From positions 846,762-910,761 of the forward strand of contig NZ_KB913037.1 in the NCBI RefSeq assembly GCF_000384295.1: a stretch of DNA of 64,000 bases. The letters are read 5' to 3'. This stretch comes from Amycolatopsis balhimycina FH 1894. Its GTDB lineage: Bacteria; Actinomycetota; Actinomycetes; Mycobacteriales; Pseudonocardiaceae. Positions 53,476 through 62,149 of the stretch are shown in pieces (positions within the stretch are counted from its first letter, which is position 1; the number at the start of each line of letters is the position of its first letter). The translations under genes were made by a program, and so were the position numbers. Under the pieces are notes generated by a model. The model was not told where the DNA came from, searched no databases, and worked only from the letters and a program-made list of their open reading frames with translations.

Positions 53476-53985
53476 TCAGCAGCCGCAGGTGTAGTACGTG
53501 ATGTCCCAGTGGTTGCCCTCGTCGGCGTAGAGGTTGCCCGACCCGGCCTGCCACTGCGGATAGCCGTCGGCGCGCAGGCCGATGTAGGTGAAGGTGCCCT
53601 TGATGTAGCCGTCGAGACAGCTGTTGTGCGCGGTGTCCACCTTGTAGCCGTTCCAGTGGCTGTAGGTGCTCGTCGCGTGCCCGGTCTCGGTGCCCCCGGT
53701 GATGTTGAGCGCGCAGCCACCGGCCCGCTTCAGCGTGATCACGCCGTCGACCGTGCTCTGGTTGATCTGCTCGAAGGACGTGCAGTCGGGGTTGTTGCGG
53801 TCCGTGCAGTTCCCGCTCGACGAGTACGTCACCCCGGCGGCGGACAGCTGCGACACGGCTTGCGCGTGCGTGAGCTTGGTGACCTCGACACTCGCCGCGG
53901 CGGTGCCGATGGTCGCGAACAACACGGTCGCGGCCGAAGCGGTCAGCCCCAGACCCGCCCGTGCCAGCATCCGTTGTCCTCGCAT
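53476..53985 (-). CDS. Secreted M15-like peptidase-related protein
   Basis: The 169-residue exported protein has a signal peptide (MRGQRMLARAGLGLTASAATVLF, cleavage near AAA-S 31). Its mature part has CTDRNNPDCTSFEQINQST, ITGGTETGHATSTYSHWNGYKVD and GNHWDITYYTCGC. The SHxxGYxxD pattern and the later HWDI match the zinc-ligand spacing of M15-type D,D-peptidases, and four Cys could form two disulphides. Cell-wall peptide cleavage is plausible; the assignment rests on motif spacing only. GGGAG lies 7 bases before the start. Confidence 0.65.
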   Translation of the reverse strand: MRGQRMLARAGLGLTASAATVLFATIGTAAASVEVTKLTHAQAVSQLSAAGVTYSSSGNCTDRNNPDCTSFEQINQSTVDGVITLKRAGGCALNITGGTETGHATSTYSHWNGYKVDTAHNSCLDGYIKGTFTYIGLRADGYPQWQAGSGNLYADEGNHWDITYYTCGC

Positions 53986-54084
53986 GGCTTGTCTCCCTCA
54001 GTACGGCAATCCGACAACGGCAGCCAAATCGGGAGGGCCATAACTTCGCCAAACGCCGGGGCCGTGCGGGAGCCGGGGAGCGCG

Positions 54085-57042
54085 TCAGATCTTGATCTTC
54101 GTCAAGACTTCACGAGTCCGGTCACGAGCCGGAGATTCACTGGTGACGGCGTTGAGCTCCCGCAGCGCGCGCAGCTCCCACAGCGGGAACCCCAGCTCGC
54201 GGAACAGGTCGGCCGACGTCCCCAGGAGCCGCGCGGCCTCGGGCCCGGCGCCCTCGTCCGCCTGCGTCCGGCCCAGGCCGAGCAGGGCGTACCCGGCGCC
54301 GCGGCGGTCGCCCAGCTCCCGGAACACGCCCAGCGCCGTCCGCAGGTGCCGCCGCGCGCCGGCCGGGTCGCCCGCGCGGCGGCGGGCCTCGGCCAGGCTG
54401 CGGTGGGTGTAGGCGGCGGCGTGCCGGTGCCCGATCTCCTCGAACAGCGCCAGCGACCGGGTCAGGCGGCGGTGCGCGTCGGCGAGTTCCCCGGCCTCGG
54501 CGTGCAGGTCGCCGAGGCTGCGCAGGACGTGCGCCTCCCAGTGCCGCTCGCCGGTGCGGACGGCCCCGCCGAGCGCGCCGGCGAGCAGATCGCCCGCCTG
54601 GTCGGCTTCGCCTTGGCGGCGCAGGACGTCGGCGTAGCGCTTCGCGGCCTGGTCGTGCCCGCGGCCGTCGTCGCATTCCCGGGCGAGCAGCATGCTCACC
54701 TCGAAGCTCTCGACCGCGCGCCGCACGTCGCCGACGTCCTCGGCCAGCGAACCCAGCTGCGCCGCCGCGGCCGCCTGCCCACGGCGGTCACCGCAGTCGC
54801 GCAGTAGGTCGATGGCTTCCCGCAGCTGGGCCTCGGCGGTGCGCGGATCGCCGTCGTCGAGGTGGATGTCGGCGAGCGCGGCCAGCACCGCGCCGGTGCC
54901 CCGCGGGTCCTCCAGCAGGCGGTAGCGGTGCTCGGCCATGACGAAGTACTTCCGCGCCTGCTGCCAGCGGCCGTGCTGCCAGTGCACCGAACCGAGGTCG
55001 AAGAGCTTCTCCGCCTCCGCGTGGGGGTCGCGGCGGCGCCGGGCCGCGGCCAGCCCGAGGACCGAGACGGCGCGGGCGGCGTGGCCGAGCCACGGCGTGC
55101 CCGCCAGCGCGGTGCAGGCGTCGGCGAGCTGCCCGGTCAGCTCGTGCCAGCCGTGCGCGCCCGCCAGCCGGACCGCCGCGGCGAGGTGCCCGGTCTCCTC
55201 GGCCGTCCAGCCCGCCGGGTCGGCCGTGACCCGGCGCAGCGCCGCCGGATCCGGCTTCCGCGAGCCGGGTGCCGGACGGCCCCTGACGTGTTCGGCGAGC
55301 GCCAGCGCGACCTCGCACGCACGGCGCAGCGCGCCCTCGTCGTGCCGCGCCGGGGCGCTCTCGGCCAGCACGAGCCGGGCGAACGGGTGGACCGCCCACC
55401 GCGTCCCGGCGGGGGTCAGCAGGTGCGCGGCGGCCAGCGCGTCGAGCCGGTCGCGGGCCTCGTCCAGTGGCCGGTCGAGCAGCGCGGCCGCGCACCAGTC
55501 CGGGACTGGTCCGGCGAACGCGGCGAGCAGCCGCAGCAGCGACACCTCGGAGGCGGATCGTTCCCGCAGCGCCGACGTCACCGCGGCCCGGACGCCGAGG
55601 TCGCCCGCGGTCAGCTCGTCGAGCCTGCGGCGGTCGTCGGCGAGACGTGCGGCGAGTTCGGCGACGCGCCGGTCCGGCCGCGCCGCGAGCTTCACCCCGG
55701 CGATCCGGACGGCGAGCGCGAGCCCGGCGCAGCGCCCGAGAAGCCGTTGTGTGGCTTCGGGTTCCGCGCGCAGCCGCGGCTCCCCCGCGATGGCCGCGAG
55801 CAGCGCCCACGCGTCCTTTGTGGATAGTTCGGCGACCGGAACCGGGCGCGCGCCGCACAACCCGGGGAGCGAACGGCGCGCGGTGACCAGCGTGGCGCAG
55901 CCGGGCCCGCTCGGCAGCAGGGCGCGCACCTGCGTCTCGGACGCGGCGTCCTCCAGGAGCACCAGCAGCCGCCGGTCGGCGGTGTAGCTGCGCCAGAGCC
56001 CGGTCAGCCCGGCGCGGTCGGCCAGCTCCGCGGGCGTCGCCCCGAGCAGGCGCAGGAACCCGGTCAGCACGGCGGCCGGGTCGGCGGGCGTCCCGTCGGG
56101 GCCGCGCAGCGACGCGGCCAGCTGGCCGTCCGGGAACCGGCGGCGAGCCCGCCACGCGGCTTGGACGGCCAGCGCGGACTTCCCGCTCCCGGCGGCCCCG
56201 TGCAGCACGACCGGAGCCGGGCCGCGCAGGGCACGGGCGACGTCGGCGAGCTCGGCCGCGCGCCCGGTGAAGTCGGGGACCGCGGGCGGAAGCTGGGCGG
56301 GCGGCCCGGGTGTCGTCCACTCCGTGCCGGCGATCCGGCGGTACACCGCGACGAGGTCCGCGCCCGGCCACACACCCGCCTCTTCCCAGAGCGCCCGCCG
56401 GGTCCGGCGGAGCACCTCCAGTGCCGATTCGCGGCGGCCGACGGCACCCAGCGCGGACGCGAGCCGGGCGGCGAACCGCTCGTCGGCGGGGCGGGCCGCG
56501 ACGACCGGGTCGAGCCGCTCGACCACGGACCGGCCGTCCCCGTCGGCCAGCTCCAGCTCGACCAGCTGCAGCAGCGCCGCCGACCGCCGGTCCTCCAGCC
56601 ACAGCTTGTGCGCCTCGAGCAGCGGCCCGCCCGCGACGTCGGCGAACGCGTCGCCCCGCCAGCACGCCAGGGCCCGTTCGAGCGCGCGGCGGCGCTGCGC
56701 GCGGTCGTCGGCACCGGCCGACAGCAGCGTCAGGAAGTCGTCCGCGTCCAGCTCCCCCGGCTCGACGGCCAGCGCGTAGCCCCGCGGCCCGGACCGCAGG
56801 CGCTGCCCGGCCTCGGCGGCGCCCAGGCCGGGCGAGAGCGTCTTGCGCAGCTTCGACACGGTGACCTGCACGATCGCCGCCGCGCTCGCCGGCGCGCCGT
56901 CGGGCCACAGCTCGTCGACCAGGGTGTCGCGACCGACGAACTGGCCGGCCTGGGCGAGGAGGACGGCGAGCAGCCGCCGCGGCTGAGCCGCCGACGGCAA
57001 CGCGACGGTGGCCGTCATCGGACCGAGGACCTGGAACCGCAC
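54085..57042 (-). CDS. AfsR-type BTAD/NB-ARC/TPR transcriptional regulator
   Basis: The 985-residue protein from GTG 57042 begins VRFQVLGPMTATVALPSAAQPRRLLAVLLAQAG, the SARP OmpR-like DNA-binding domain (1-95). A BTAD helical domain follows (to about 245), then an NB-ARC ATPase with P-loop VVLHGAAGSGKSALAVQ (about 286) and LLVLLEDAASE. About ten TPR-like repeats (620-970) follow, each with patterns like GDPRTAEAQLREAIDLLRDCGDRRGQA. AfsR-type proteins activate secondary-metabolite or developmental genes on ATP binding. No biosynthetic cluster adjoins, so its target is not visible. GGGGG 7 bases upstream decides the start. Confidence 0.9.
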   Translation of the reverse strand: MRFQVLGPMTATVALPSAAQPRRLLAVLLAQAGQFVGRDTLVDELWPDGAPASAAAIVQVTVSKLRKTLSPGLGAAEAGQRLRSGPRGYALAVEPGELDADDFLTLLSAGADDRAQRRRALERALACWRGDAFADVAGGPLLEAHKLWLEDRRSAALLQLVELELADGDGRSVVERLDPVVAARPADERFAARLASALGAVGRRESALEVLRRTRRALWEEAGVWPGADLVAVYRRIAGTEWTTPGPPAQLPPAVPDFTGRAAELADVARALRGPAPVVLHGAAGSGKSALAVQAAWRARRRFPDGQLAASLRGPDGTPADPAAVLTGFLRLLGATPAELADRAGLTGLWRSYTADRRLLVLLEDAASETQVRALLPSGPGCATLVTARRSLPGLCGARPVPVAELSTKDAWALLAAIAGEPRLRAEPEATQRLLGRCAGLALAVRIAGVKLAARPDRRVAELAARLADDRRRLDELTAGDLGVRAAVTSALRERSASEVSLLRLLAAFAGPVPDWCAAALLDRPLDEARDRLDALAAAHLLTPAGTRWAVHPFARLVLAESAPARHDEGALRRACEVALALAEHVRGRPAPGSRKPDPAALRRVTADPAGWTAEETGHLAAAVRLAGAHGWHELTGQLADACTALAGTPWLGHAARAVSVLGLAAARRRRDPHAEAEKLFDLGSVHWQHGRWQQARKYFVMAEHRYRLLEDPRGTGAVLAALADIHLDDGDPRTAEAQLREAIDLLRDCGDRRGQAAAAAQLGSLAEDVGDVRRAVESFEVSMLLARECDDGRGHDQAAKRYADVLRRQGEADQAGDLLAGALGGAVRTGERHWEAHVLRSLGDLHAEAGELADAHRRLTRSLALFEEIGHRHAAAYTHRSLAEARRRAGDPAGARRHLRTALGVFRELGDRRGAGYALLGLGRTQADEGAGPEAARLLGTSADLFRELGFPLWELRALRELNAVTSESPARDRTREVLTKIKI

Positions 57043-57140
57043 GGCTACCCCCACCCGCGAGATCACCTGATCGAGCGAATTGAATCTAGCCGCCCAGGCG
57101 GTCCGGGGAAGCCCGCTCACCCGGATGGCCGAGGTCGATC

Positions 57141-57845
57141 TCAGGCGTGCGCGAGCAGTTTCCCCATCAGCGCCGGGTTCCCGGCCAGCCCTTCGCGCAG
57201 GGTGTGCTCACGCAACGGCTTCAGGTCGCCGTACGGCTGGTTCGCCCAGTCCAGGCCGCCCTGCGGCGGCTCGGGGTCGTACTCGATGGCGAACTGGATG
57301 TTCGTCGCCAGCTGCCGTCCGGCCAGCCGTTCCACCAGGTGCAGCGCCAGGTCGATGCCCGCCGAGACACCCGCCGCGGTGATCAGCGAGCCGTCCTCGA
57401 CCCAGCGCTCGGCCACCGGCGTCGCGCCGAGCCCGGTCAGCAGGTCGCGGAACATCCAGTGCGTCGTCGCGCGCTTGCCCTCCAGGAGACCCGCGGCGCC
57501 GAGGATCAGCGAGCCGGTGCAGACCGACGTCACCAGTTCGGCGCTCGCCGCCGCGGTACGCAGCCACGCGAGGAGCGTTTCGTCGGACATCGCGCGCAGC
57601 GTCGGCACGGTGCCGCCGGGCACCAGCACCGCGAACGGCGACGGCACCTCGTCGAACGTGTGGCTCGGGGCGATCCGGAGCGGGGTGTCGGTGCCGACGG
57701 TGTCCGTGGTGGCCCCCACCACGACGGTCCGGTAGCCGCGGTCGAACTGGGCCAATGCGCTGAGCACCTGCAGCGGGCCCACCAGGTCCAGGGGCGTCAG
57801 CCCGGGGTAAACGACGAAGGCGATGGTCTTCCGCTCATCGGTCAT
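57141..57845 (-). CDS. DJ-1/PfpI-family protein (isonitrile hydratase-like)
   Basis: The 234-residue protein begins MTDERKTIAFVVYPGLTPLDLVGPLQVLSAL. It contains the nucleophile elbow ELVTSVCTGSLILGAAGLLEGKRATTHW (Cys about 108) and AAGVSAGIDLALHLV, matching DJ-1/PfpI members of the isonitrile hydratase / ThiJ branch. These use a Cys with a nearby Asp/Glu to hydrate isonitriles or act as glyoxalase-like enzymes. It is divergent from the GlxA-type regulator, which has a related DJ-1 domain; the regulator may control this gene. Confidence 0.88.
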   Translation of the reverse strand: MTDERKTIAFVVYPGLTPLDLVGPLQVLSALAQFDRGYRTVVVGATTDTVGTDTPLRIAPSHTFDEVPSPFAVLVPGGTVPTLRAMSDETLLAWLRTAAASAELVTSVCTGSLILGAAGLLEGKRATTHWMFRDLLTGLGATPVAERWVEDGSLITAAGVSAGIDLALHLVERLAGRQLATNIQFAIEYDPEPPQGGLDWANQPYGDLKPLREHTLREGLAGNPALMGKLLAHA

Positions 57846-57944
57846 GCCGCTCAGCCTGGCGGGATCTCGAGGGTGCGCGTGGCCGCGATGTCCGAAATCC
57901 TGCGAACCGCGTCCGAGTGCCGGTCCGGCTGCTAACGTTCGATC

Positions 57945-58922
57945 ATGCCAGGCTCACCCAGACGGGTCGCGATCGTCGGCTACGCCGACGCCGAGCTGCT
58001 GGACATCGCCTGCCCCGCCGATGTGTTCGACGCCGCCAACCGGCTCGGCGCGCGGCCGCCGTACGAGCTGCGGCTCGCCTCGGTCGACGGCCGGGGCATC
58101 AGCACCAGCTCCGGCCTGACGCTGCAACCGCACCTGCGCCTGGACCAGGTCGCCGGGGACCTCGACACGCTCGTCGTCGCGGGCGGCTGGGGCAGCACGG
58201 CCGCCGCGGCCGACGAACGCGTCCTCGCCCACGTCCGGCGGCTCGCGCGCTCCAGCCGCCGGGTCGCGTCGGTCTGCACGGGCGCCGAGGTGCTCGCCGC
58301 GGCCGGGCTGCTCAACGGCCGCCGCGCGACGACGCACTGGCGCTACGCCGCGCGGCTGGCCCGGGACTACCCGGCGGTGACGGTGGATCCCGTGCCGTTG
58401 TACATCCGGCACGGCAACGTCTACACGGCGGCGGGCGTGACGAGCGGGCTCGACCTGACGCTGTCGCTGGTGGAAGCCGACCACGGCCCGTCGCTGGCCC
58501 GCGAGGCCGCCCGCGCGCTGGTCACCTACCTGCAGCGGCCCGGCAACCAGGCGCAGGTCAGCCTCTTCCTGACCGGGCCGCCGCCGGAACACCCCGAGGT
58601 CCGCGACCTCACCGCGTACATCACCGAGCACCTCGACGCCGACCTCGGCACGCCGGCGCTGGCCGCCCGCGCGGGGATCGGCACCCGCCAGCTCACCCGG
58701 CTCTTCGACGCCCACCTCGGCACCACCCCGGGCAAGTACGTCCGCACGATCCGCACCGAGCAAGCGGCCCGCCTGCTGTCCGGCACCGACCTGCCGCTGG
58801 CCACGATCGCCCGCCGCTGCGGCTTCGGCTCGACGGAAACGTTGCGCCAAGCCTTCCTGGACCACTTCGACACCCCGCCGTCGGCCTACCGCCGCGTCCA
58901 CCTCCGCCAGTCCCCCACCTGA
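57945..58922 (+). CDS. GlxA-family AraC-type regulator with DJ-1 domain
   Basis: The 325-residue protein has an N-terminal DJ-1/PfpI-like sensor domain (VAIVGYADAELLDIACPADVFDAANRLG, ASVCTGAEVLAAAGLLNGRRATTHW) and a C-terminal AraC DNA-binding domain with two helix-turn-helices (LGTPALAARAGIGTRQLTRLFDAHLGTTPGKYV and LPLATIARRCGFGSTETLRQAFLDHFDTPPSAYR). The effector is unknown. Its divergence from the DJ-1 enzyme gene at 57845 (99-bp gap) suggests a regulator-enzyme pair acting on one metabolite. Confidence 0.93.
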   Translation: MPGSPRRVAIVGYADAELLDIACPADVFDAANRLGARPPYELRLASVDGRGISTSSGLTLQPHLRLDQVAGDLDTLVVAGGWGSTAAAADERVLAHVRRLARSSRRVASVCTGAEVLAAAGLLNGRRATTHWRYAARLARDYPAVTVDPVPLYIRHGNVYTAAGVTSGLDLTLSLVEADHGPSLAREAARALVTYLQRPGNQAQVSLFLTGPPPEHPEVRDLTAYITEHLDADLGTPALAARAGIGTRQLTRLFDAHLGTTPGKYVRTIRTEQAARLLSGTDLPLATIARRCGFGSTETLRQAFLDHFDTPPSAYRRVHLRQSPT

Positions 58923-58926
58923 CCCC

Positions 58927-59059
58927 GTGTCGTCCCTCCCATCACGCGAGTTACGCGCCCAATCACGCGAGATACGCCGCTGATCACGCGAGATCGTCGT
59001 ACCGGAACGGCGAACTCGCGTGATTGAAGAGCCGACTCGCGTGATCGGAGGGACGACAC
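58927..59059. repeat. Composite palindromic element with five ATCACGCGAG units
   Basis: Outer arms of 24 bp (58927-58950 and 59036-59059, one mismatch, each with GTGTCGTCCCTCC or its complement) enclose three direct copies of ATCACGCGAG (58941, 58962, 58983) and two inverted copies CTCGCGTGAT (59015, 59036). An inner inverted repeat pairs 58961-58979 with 59008-59025. It fills the gap between the GlxA and YibE/F genes. Copy number and symmetry fit a mobile palindromic element or a multi-site protein-binding array, not a terminator. Confidence 0.75.
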
Positions 59060-59126
59060 GGCGCATCCGGACGAACCGGGCCGTCGGCGGCCCCTCGCGC
59101 GGGGGCCGGAATCCCGCTGTCAGGAT

Positions 59127-60776
59127 GTGCGGGTGGACCGCCCCGACCTCACCGACGACGAAACCGGACCGATTCGCCGGGTCACGGACGAGGTGTCCCC
59201 TTCGCCGGTCCGCGGAACGTCCGGAACGCCGGGAACGCCCCGGAAACCCGCCCGCCGGACACCGCCGGAAGGCAGCCGCCGCGCGGCCGACGCCTCCGAG
59301 ACGTCCCGCCGCCGCACCGACACCGGGCCGCAGCGGATCCCCCAGCGAGCCGACACCGGCGCCCAGCGGATCCCGAACCGGGCCGACACCGGACCCCAGC
59401 GCGTCGCCCGGCGCGGGGACACCGGGCCGCAGCGGGCTGCCAAGCCGCGGGCCGCCGGCCAGAACGGTACGGCGAAAAAGCCCGAAACCGCCGCGAAACC
59501 GCTCGAAACCGGCCACGGACACGGCCATGGTCATGGTCATGGTCATGGTCATGGTCATGGTCATGGTCACGGACCCGCCGCGCCGGCGTCACGACGCGTC
59601 CGGCTGCTGCTGATCTGGCTGCTCGCCCCGCTGGTCCTGGCCACCGTGGTCGGGATGGTCGTGCTGTACCCCTGGGGAAAGGCGTCACCGACGAGCGTCG
59701 TCCCGCAGGGCACGCCCGTGCACGCCTCGATCGGCACCACGAACACCGGCCCGTGCCTCGCGCAGGGCCAGGTCCAGGTCGGCGACCAGACGGACCCCAA
59801 CGCGAAACCCTGCCTGACCGTCGACCTCACCATGACCGACGGCCCCGCCACCGGGAAGCCGCTCAAGCTGACCGTGCCGATCGAGCCCAGCACCCCGCGG
59901 TTCGCCGCGGGCGACGCCGTCGTCCTGGCCTACAACGGCGGGAACGCGGCCGACCCGGCCAGCTTCCAGCTGGTCGACTTCCAGCGCGGCACACCGCTTC
60001 TGGTGCTGGCCGCCCTCTTCGCCGTCGCCGTGCTGGTGCTCGGCCGCTGGCAGGGCGTCGCCGCGCTCGTCGCGCTCGGCCTGTCCTTCGTCGTCATCGC
60101 CCTGTTCATCCTCCCGGCCATCCTCGCCGGCGAGAACCCCCTGGTAGTGGCCATCGCCGGTGCGGGCGCGATCATGTTCATCGCGCTGTACCTGACCCAC
60201 GGGCTGTCGGCGCGGACGTCCGCGGCCGTGCTCGGCACGCTCGTCAGCCTCGCCCTGATCGGCGTCCTGTCGGCGATCTTCTCCGCCGCCGCCTCGCTGA
60301 CCGGGCTCGACGACAGCACGACGACGCTGATCGGCTCGCTCGGCCACGGCATCGACGCGCGGGGGCTGCTGCTCGCCGGCGTCGTGATCGGCGCGCTGGG
60401 CGTGCTCGACGACGTCACCGTCACCCAGACCAGCGCGGTCTGGGAGCTCCGCCGCGCCAACCCGGACCTGACCTGGCGCGAGCTGTACAGCTCGGGCCTG
60501 CGGATCGGCCGCGACCACGTCGGTTCGGCGGTGAACACCCTCGTGATGGCCTACGCCGGGGCCGCGCTGCCGGTGCTGCTGTACTCGTCGATCTCCGGTG
60601 TCGGGCTCGGCGCGCTGCTCGGCAGCGAGGACATCGCCCAGGAGATCATCCGCACGCTCGCGGGCAGCGTCGGCATCGTGGCGGCCGTCCCGGTGACGAC
60701 CGTCCTGGCCGCGCTGATCGCCTCACGCGAGCCGGCCGAGAGCCTCACGGCGAAGGCCGTTCCGGCCCACCCGTGA
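59127..60776 (+). CDS. YibE/F-like membrane protein with N-terminal Gly-His repeat
   Basis: The 549-residue protein starts at GTG 59127. Residues 1-127 are charged and disordered, with four imperfect repeats like DTGPQRIPQRA. Residues 129-148 are ten Gly-His pairs. The first membrane helix follows (LLLIWLLAPLVLATVVGMVVLYP), then an extracytoplasmic domain with Cys, and the YibE/F domain with about seven more helices (VLVLGRWQGVAALVALGLSFVVIALFILPAIL, GALGVLDDVTVTQTSAVWELR, NTLVMAYAGAALPVLL). The family is a predicted transporter of unknown solute. The poly-His segment suggests metal sensing or buffering. Confidence 0.85.
   Translation: MRVDRPDLTDDETGPIRRVTDEVSPSPVRGTSGTPGTPRKPARRTPPEGSRRAADASETSRRRTDTGPQRIPQRADTGAQRIPNRADTGPQRVARRGDTGPQRAAKPRAAGQNGTAKKPETAAKPLETGHGHGHGHGHGHGHGHGHGHGPAAPASRRVRLLLIWLLAPLVLATVVGMVVLYPWGKASPTSVVPQGTPVHASIGTTNTGPCLAQGQVQVGDQTDPNAKPCLTVDLTMTDGPATGKPLKLTVPIEPSTPRFAAGDAVVLAYNGGNAADPASFQLVDFQRGTPLLVLAALFAVAVLVLGRWQGVAALVALGLSFVVIALFILPAILAGENPLVVAIAGAGAIMFIALYLTHGLSARTSAAVLGTLVSLALIGVLSAIFSAAASLTGLDDSTTTLIGSLGHGIDARGLLLAGVVIGALGVLDDVTVTQTSAVWELRRANPDLTWRELYSSGLRIGRDHVGSAVNTLVMAYAGAALPVLLYSSISGVGLGALLGSEDIAQEIIRTLAGSVGIVAAVPVTTVLAALIASREPAESLTAKAVPAHP
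59511..59570. repeat. Hexanucleotide repeat coding for ten Gly-His pairs
   Basis: The segment is made of GGN-CAY codons; its middle holds seven near-perfect tandem CATGGT units (59525 to about 59566) of the kind prone to slippage by whole codon pairs. Changing copy number keeps the frame, so the length of the His-rich metal-binding stretch can vary between strains without breaking the protein. Confidence 0.85.
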
Positions 60777-60791
60777 CCCGGGCCCGGGGAT

Positions 60792-61433
60792 TCAGTCGAG
60801 CGTCGCCACGAACCGGCTGACGGCTTCCATCGTGAACCGCTGCACGTACTTGCCCGACGGCGCCACCGAAGCCAGCCGGTAGAGCGGGCGTTCCGCCACG
60901 CCGGCGCCGCGGGCCTCGGCCTTCAGCTCGGCGATCAGCAGCTCGCCGAACACCAGGCCGTTCGCCTCGGTGTTGTTCATCAGCGCGTTCGCGAGCTTCC
61001 GCAGCGGCAGGATGCCCAGCTCGCGCCCGCCGGTCCCGGAGAAGACCGCGAGGTCGACCTTCGCCACCTTCCCGCGCTGGCCGGCGTTGACCAGCAGGCT
61101 CACCGTGCGGCTGCCCCGGACGTCGCCGACGACGAGGTCGAGCCGCGTCGCGGTGACCAGGTCGACCCGGCGCAGTCCCCAGGTGCGGACGAGCAGCGTC
61201 GAGCCCTCCAGCCAGACGCGGCGCCGGATGCTGACGGCCATGACGTACAACAGCGGCAGGGCGATCACCAGCGCGACGACCAGCCCGGTCACCGTGCCGC
61301 CGATCAGGCCGGCGACGCCGCCGAACGCCGCGGCGACGATCACCGCGCCGATCAGGCCCGAGATGCCGCGGCGCCGCCGCGAACGCGGGTCCTCCTCGAA
61401 CAGCGCCAGCCGTTCGGTCGCCTCCTCGGCCAT
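60792..61433 (-). CDS. Membrane protein with PH-like domain
   Basis: The 213-residue protein from ATG 61433 (GGGGG 7 bases upstream) has a charged N-tail (MAEEATERLALFEEDPRSRRRRG) and two membrane helices (ISGLIGAVIVAAAFGGVAGLIGGTVTGLVVALVIALPLLYVMAV). A beta-rich domain follows (SIRRRVWLEGSTLLVRTWGLRRVDLVTATRLDLVVGDVRGSRTV), resembling bacterial PH-like domains. Function unknown. The glyoxalase-II-like gene ends 3 bp into the gap before this start, so the two genes are co-transcribed. Confidence 0.8.
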   Translation of the reverse strand: MAEEATERLALFEEDPRSRRRRGISGLIGAVIVAAAFGGVAGLIGGTVTGLVVALVIALPLLYVMAVSIRRRVWLEGSTLLVRTWGLRRVDLVTATRLDLVVGDVRGSRTVSLLVNAGQRGKVAKVDLAVFSGTGGRELGILPLRKLANALMNNTEANGLVFGELLIAELKAEARGAGVAERPLYRLASVAPSGKYVQRFTMEAVSRFVATLD

Positions 61434-61435
61434 GC

Positions 61436-62020
61436 TCACGCCCCCGTCCCGGCGAGGAACGGGTTGCCCGCGCGTTCCCGGCCGATCGTCGTCGCCGGGC
61501 CGTGGCCCGGCAGCACCACTGTGTCGTCCGGCAGGCCGGCCAGCAGGTCGCGCAGCGAGGCCGTGACGTCGCCGCGGCCGACCGAACCGGCGAACAGCGT
61601 GTCGCCGGTCAGCGCGAGCCGCCCGCCCTCGGCCGTCTCGAGGACGAGGACCACCGAGCCCGGGGTGTGCCCCGGCGTGTGCCGGACGTCGACGTCCAGG
61701 CCGGCGAAGGTACCCGGCTCGAGCGGCACGCTTTCGCCGTCGTAGAGCTCCGCGTCGGCGGGGTGCAGGTGCAGCGGGACGCCGTGTCCGGCCGACAACG
61801 ACGCGGCCGAGGCGACGTGGTCGGGGTGCCCGTGGGTGGCCACGAGCGCCGCCGGGACCAGCCTGTGCCGGGCGAGCGCGGCGGCCAGCGGCCCGGCCAC
61901 CTCCTGCCCCGGATCCACGACCACGCACGGCCCGCCGGCGGCCTCCGCCAGCAGGTAGCAGTTGGCCTGCAGCGGGCCGCTGCCGAACCCGACGACGAGC
62001 ACCGAACGCCTCCCGGACAT
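61436..62020 (-). CDS. Glyoxalase II-like MBL-fold hydrolase
   Basis: The 194-residue enzyme begins MSGRRSVLVVGFGSGPLQANCYLLAE. It carries the canonical metal motif VATHGHPDHVASA, the further ligands in RHTPGHTPGSVVLVLE and LALTGDTLFAGSVGRGD, and a C-terminal VVLPGHGPATTIGRE. It is a two-metal thioester hydrolase type (GloB-like). In mycobacteria a similar gene sits next to ppiB and rel, as here next to the cyclophilin, which is conserved gene order. The bacillithiol or mycothiol thioester is the likely substrate. Confidence 0.9.
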   Translation of the reverse strand: MSGRRSVLVVGFGSGPLQANCYLLAEAAGGPCVVVDPGQEVAGPLAAALARHRLVPAALVATHGHPDHVASAASLSAGHGVPLHLHPADAELYDGESVPLEPGTFAGLDVDVRHTPGHTPGSVVLVLETAEGGRLALTGDTLFAGSVGRGDVTASLRDLLAGLPDDTVVLPGHGPATTIGRERAGNPFLAGTGA

Positions 62021-62149
62021 CCGCGCCGGATGGCGCCGATCACGATCGGGTTGAGACTAGCGGGCCCTGTACATGGTCCTCACAGGCTGTGCCCATACAC
62101 TGCCGCTACCTCAGACGTGTGACACGAGCGGAACCTGGGAGGGACCGGG

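Noticed and set aside
54085..58922. Secondary-metabolite cluster around the AfsR-type regulator
   Set aside because: Neighbours are a DJ-1 enzyme, a GlxA regulator, a small exoprotein and an NHEJ protein; no biosynthetic enzymes adjoin.
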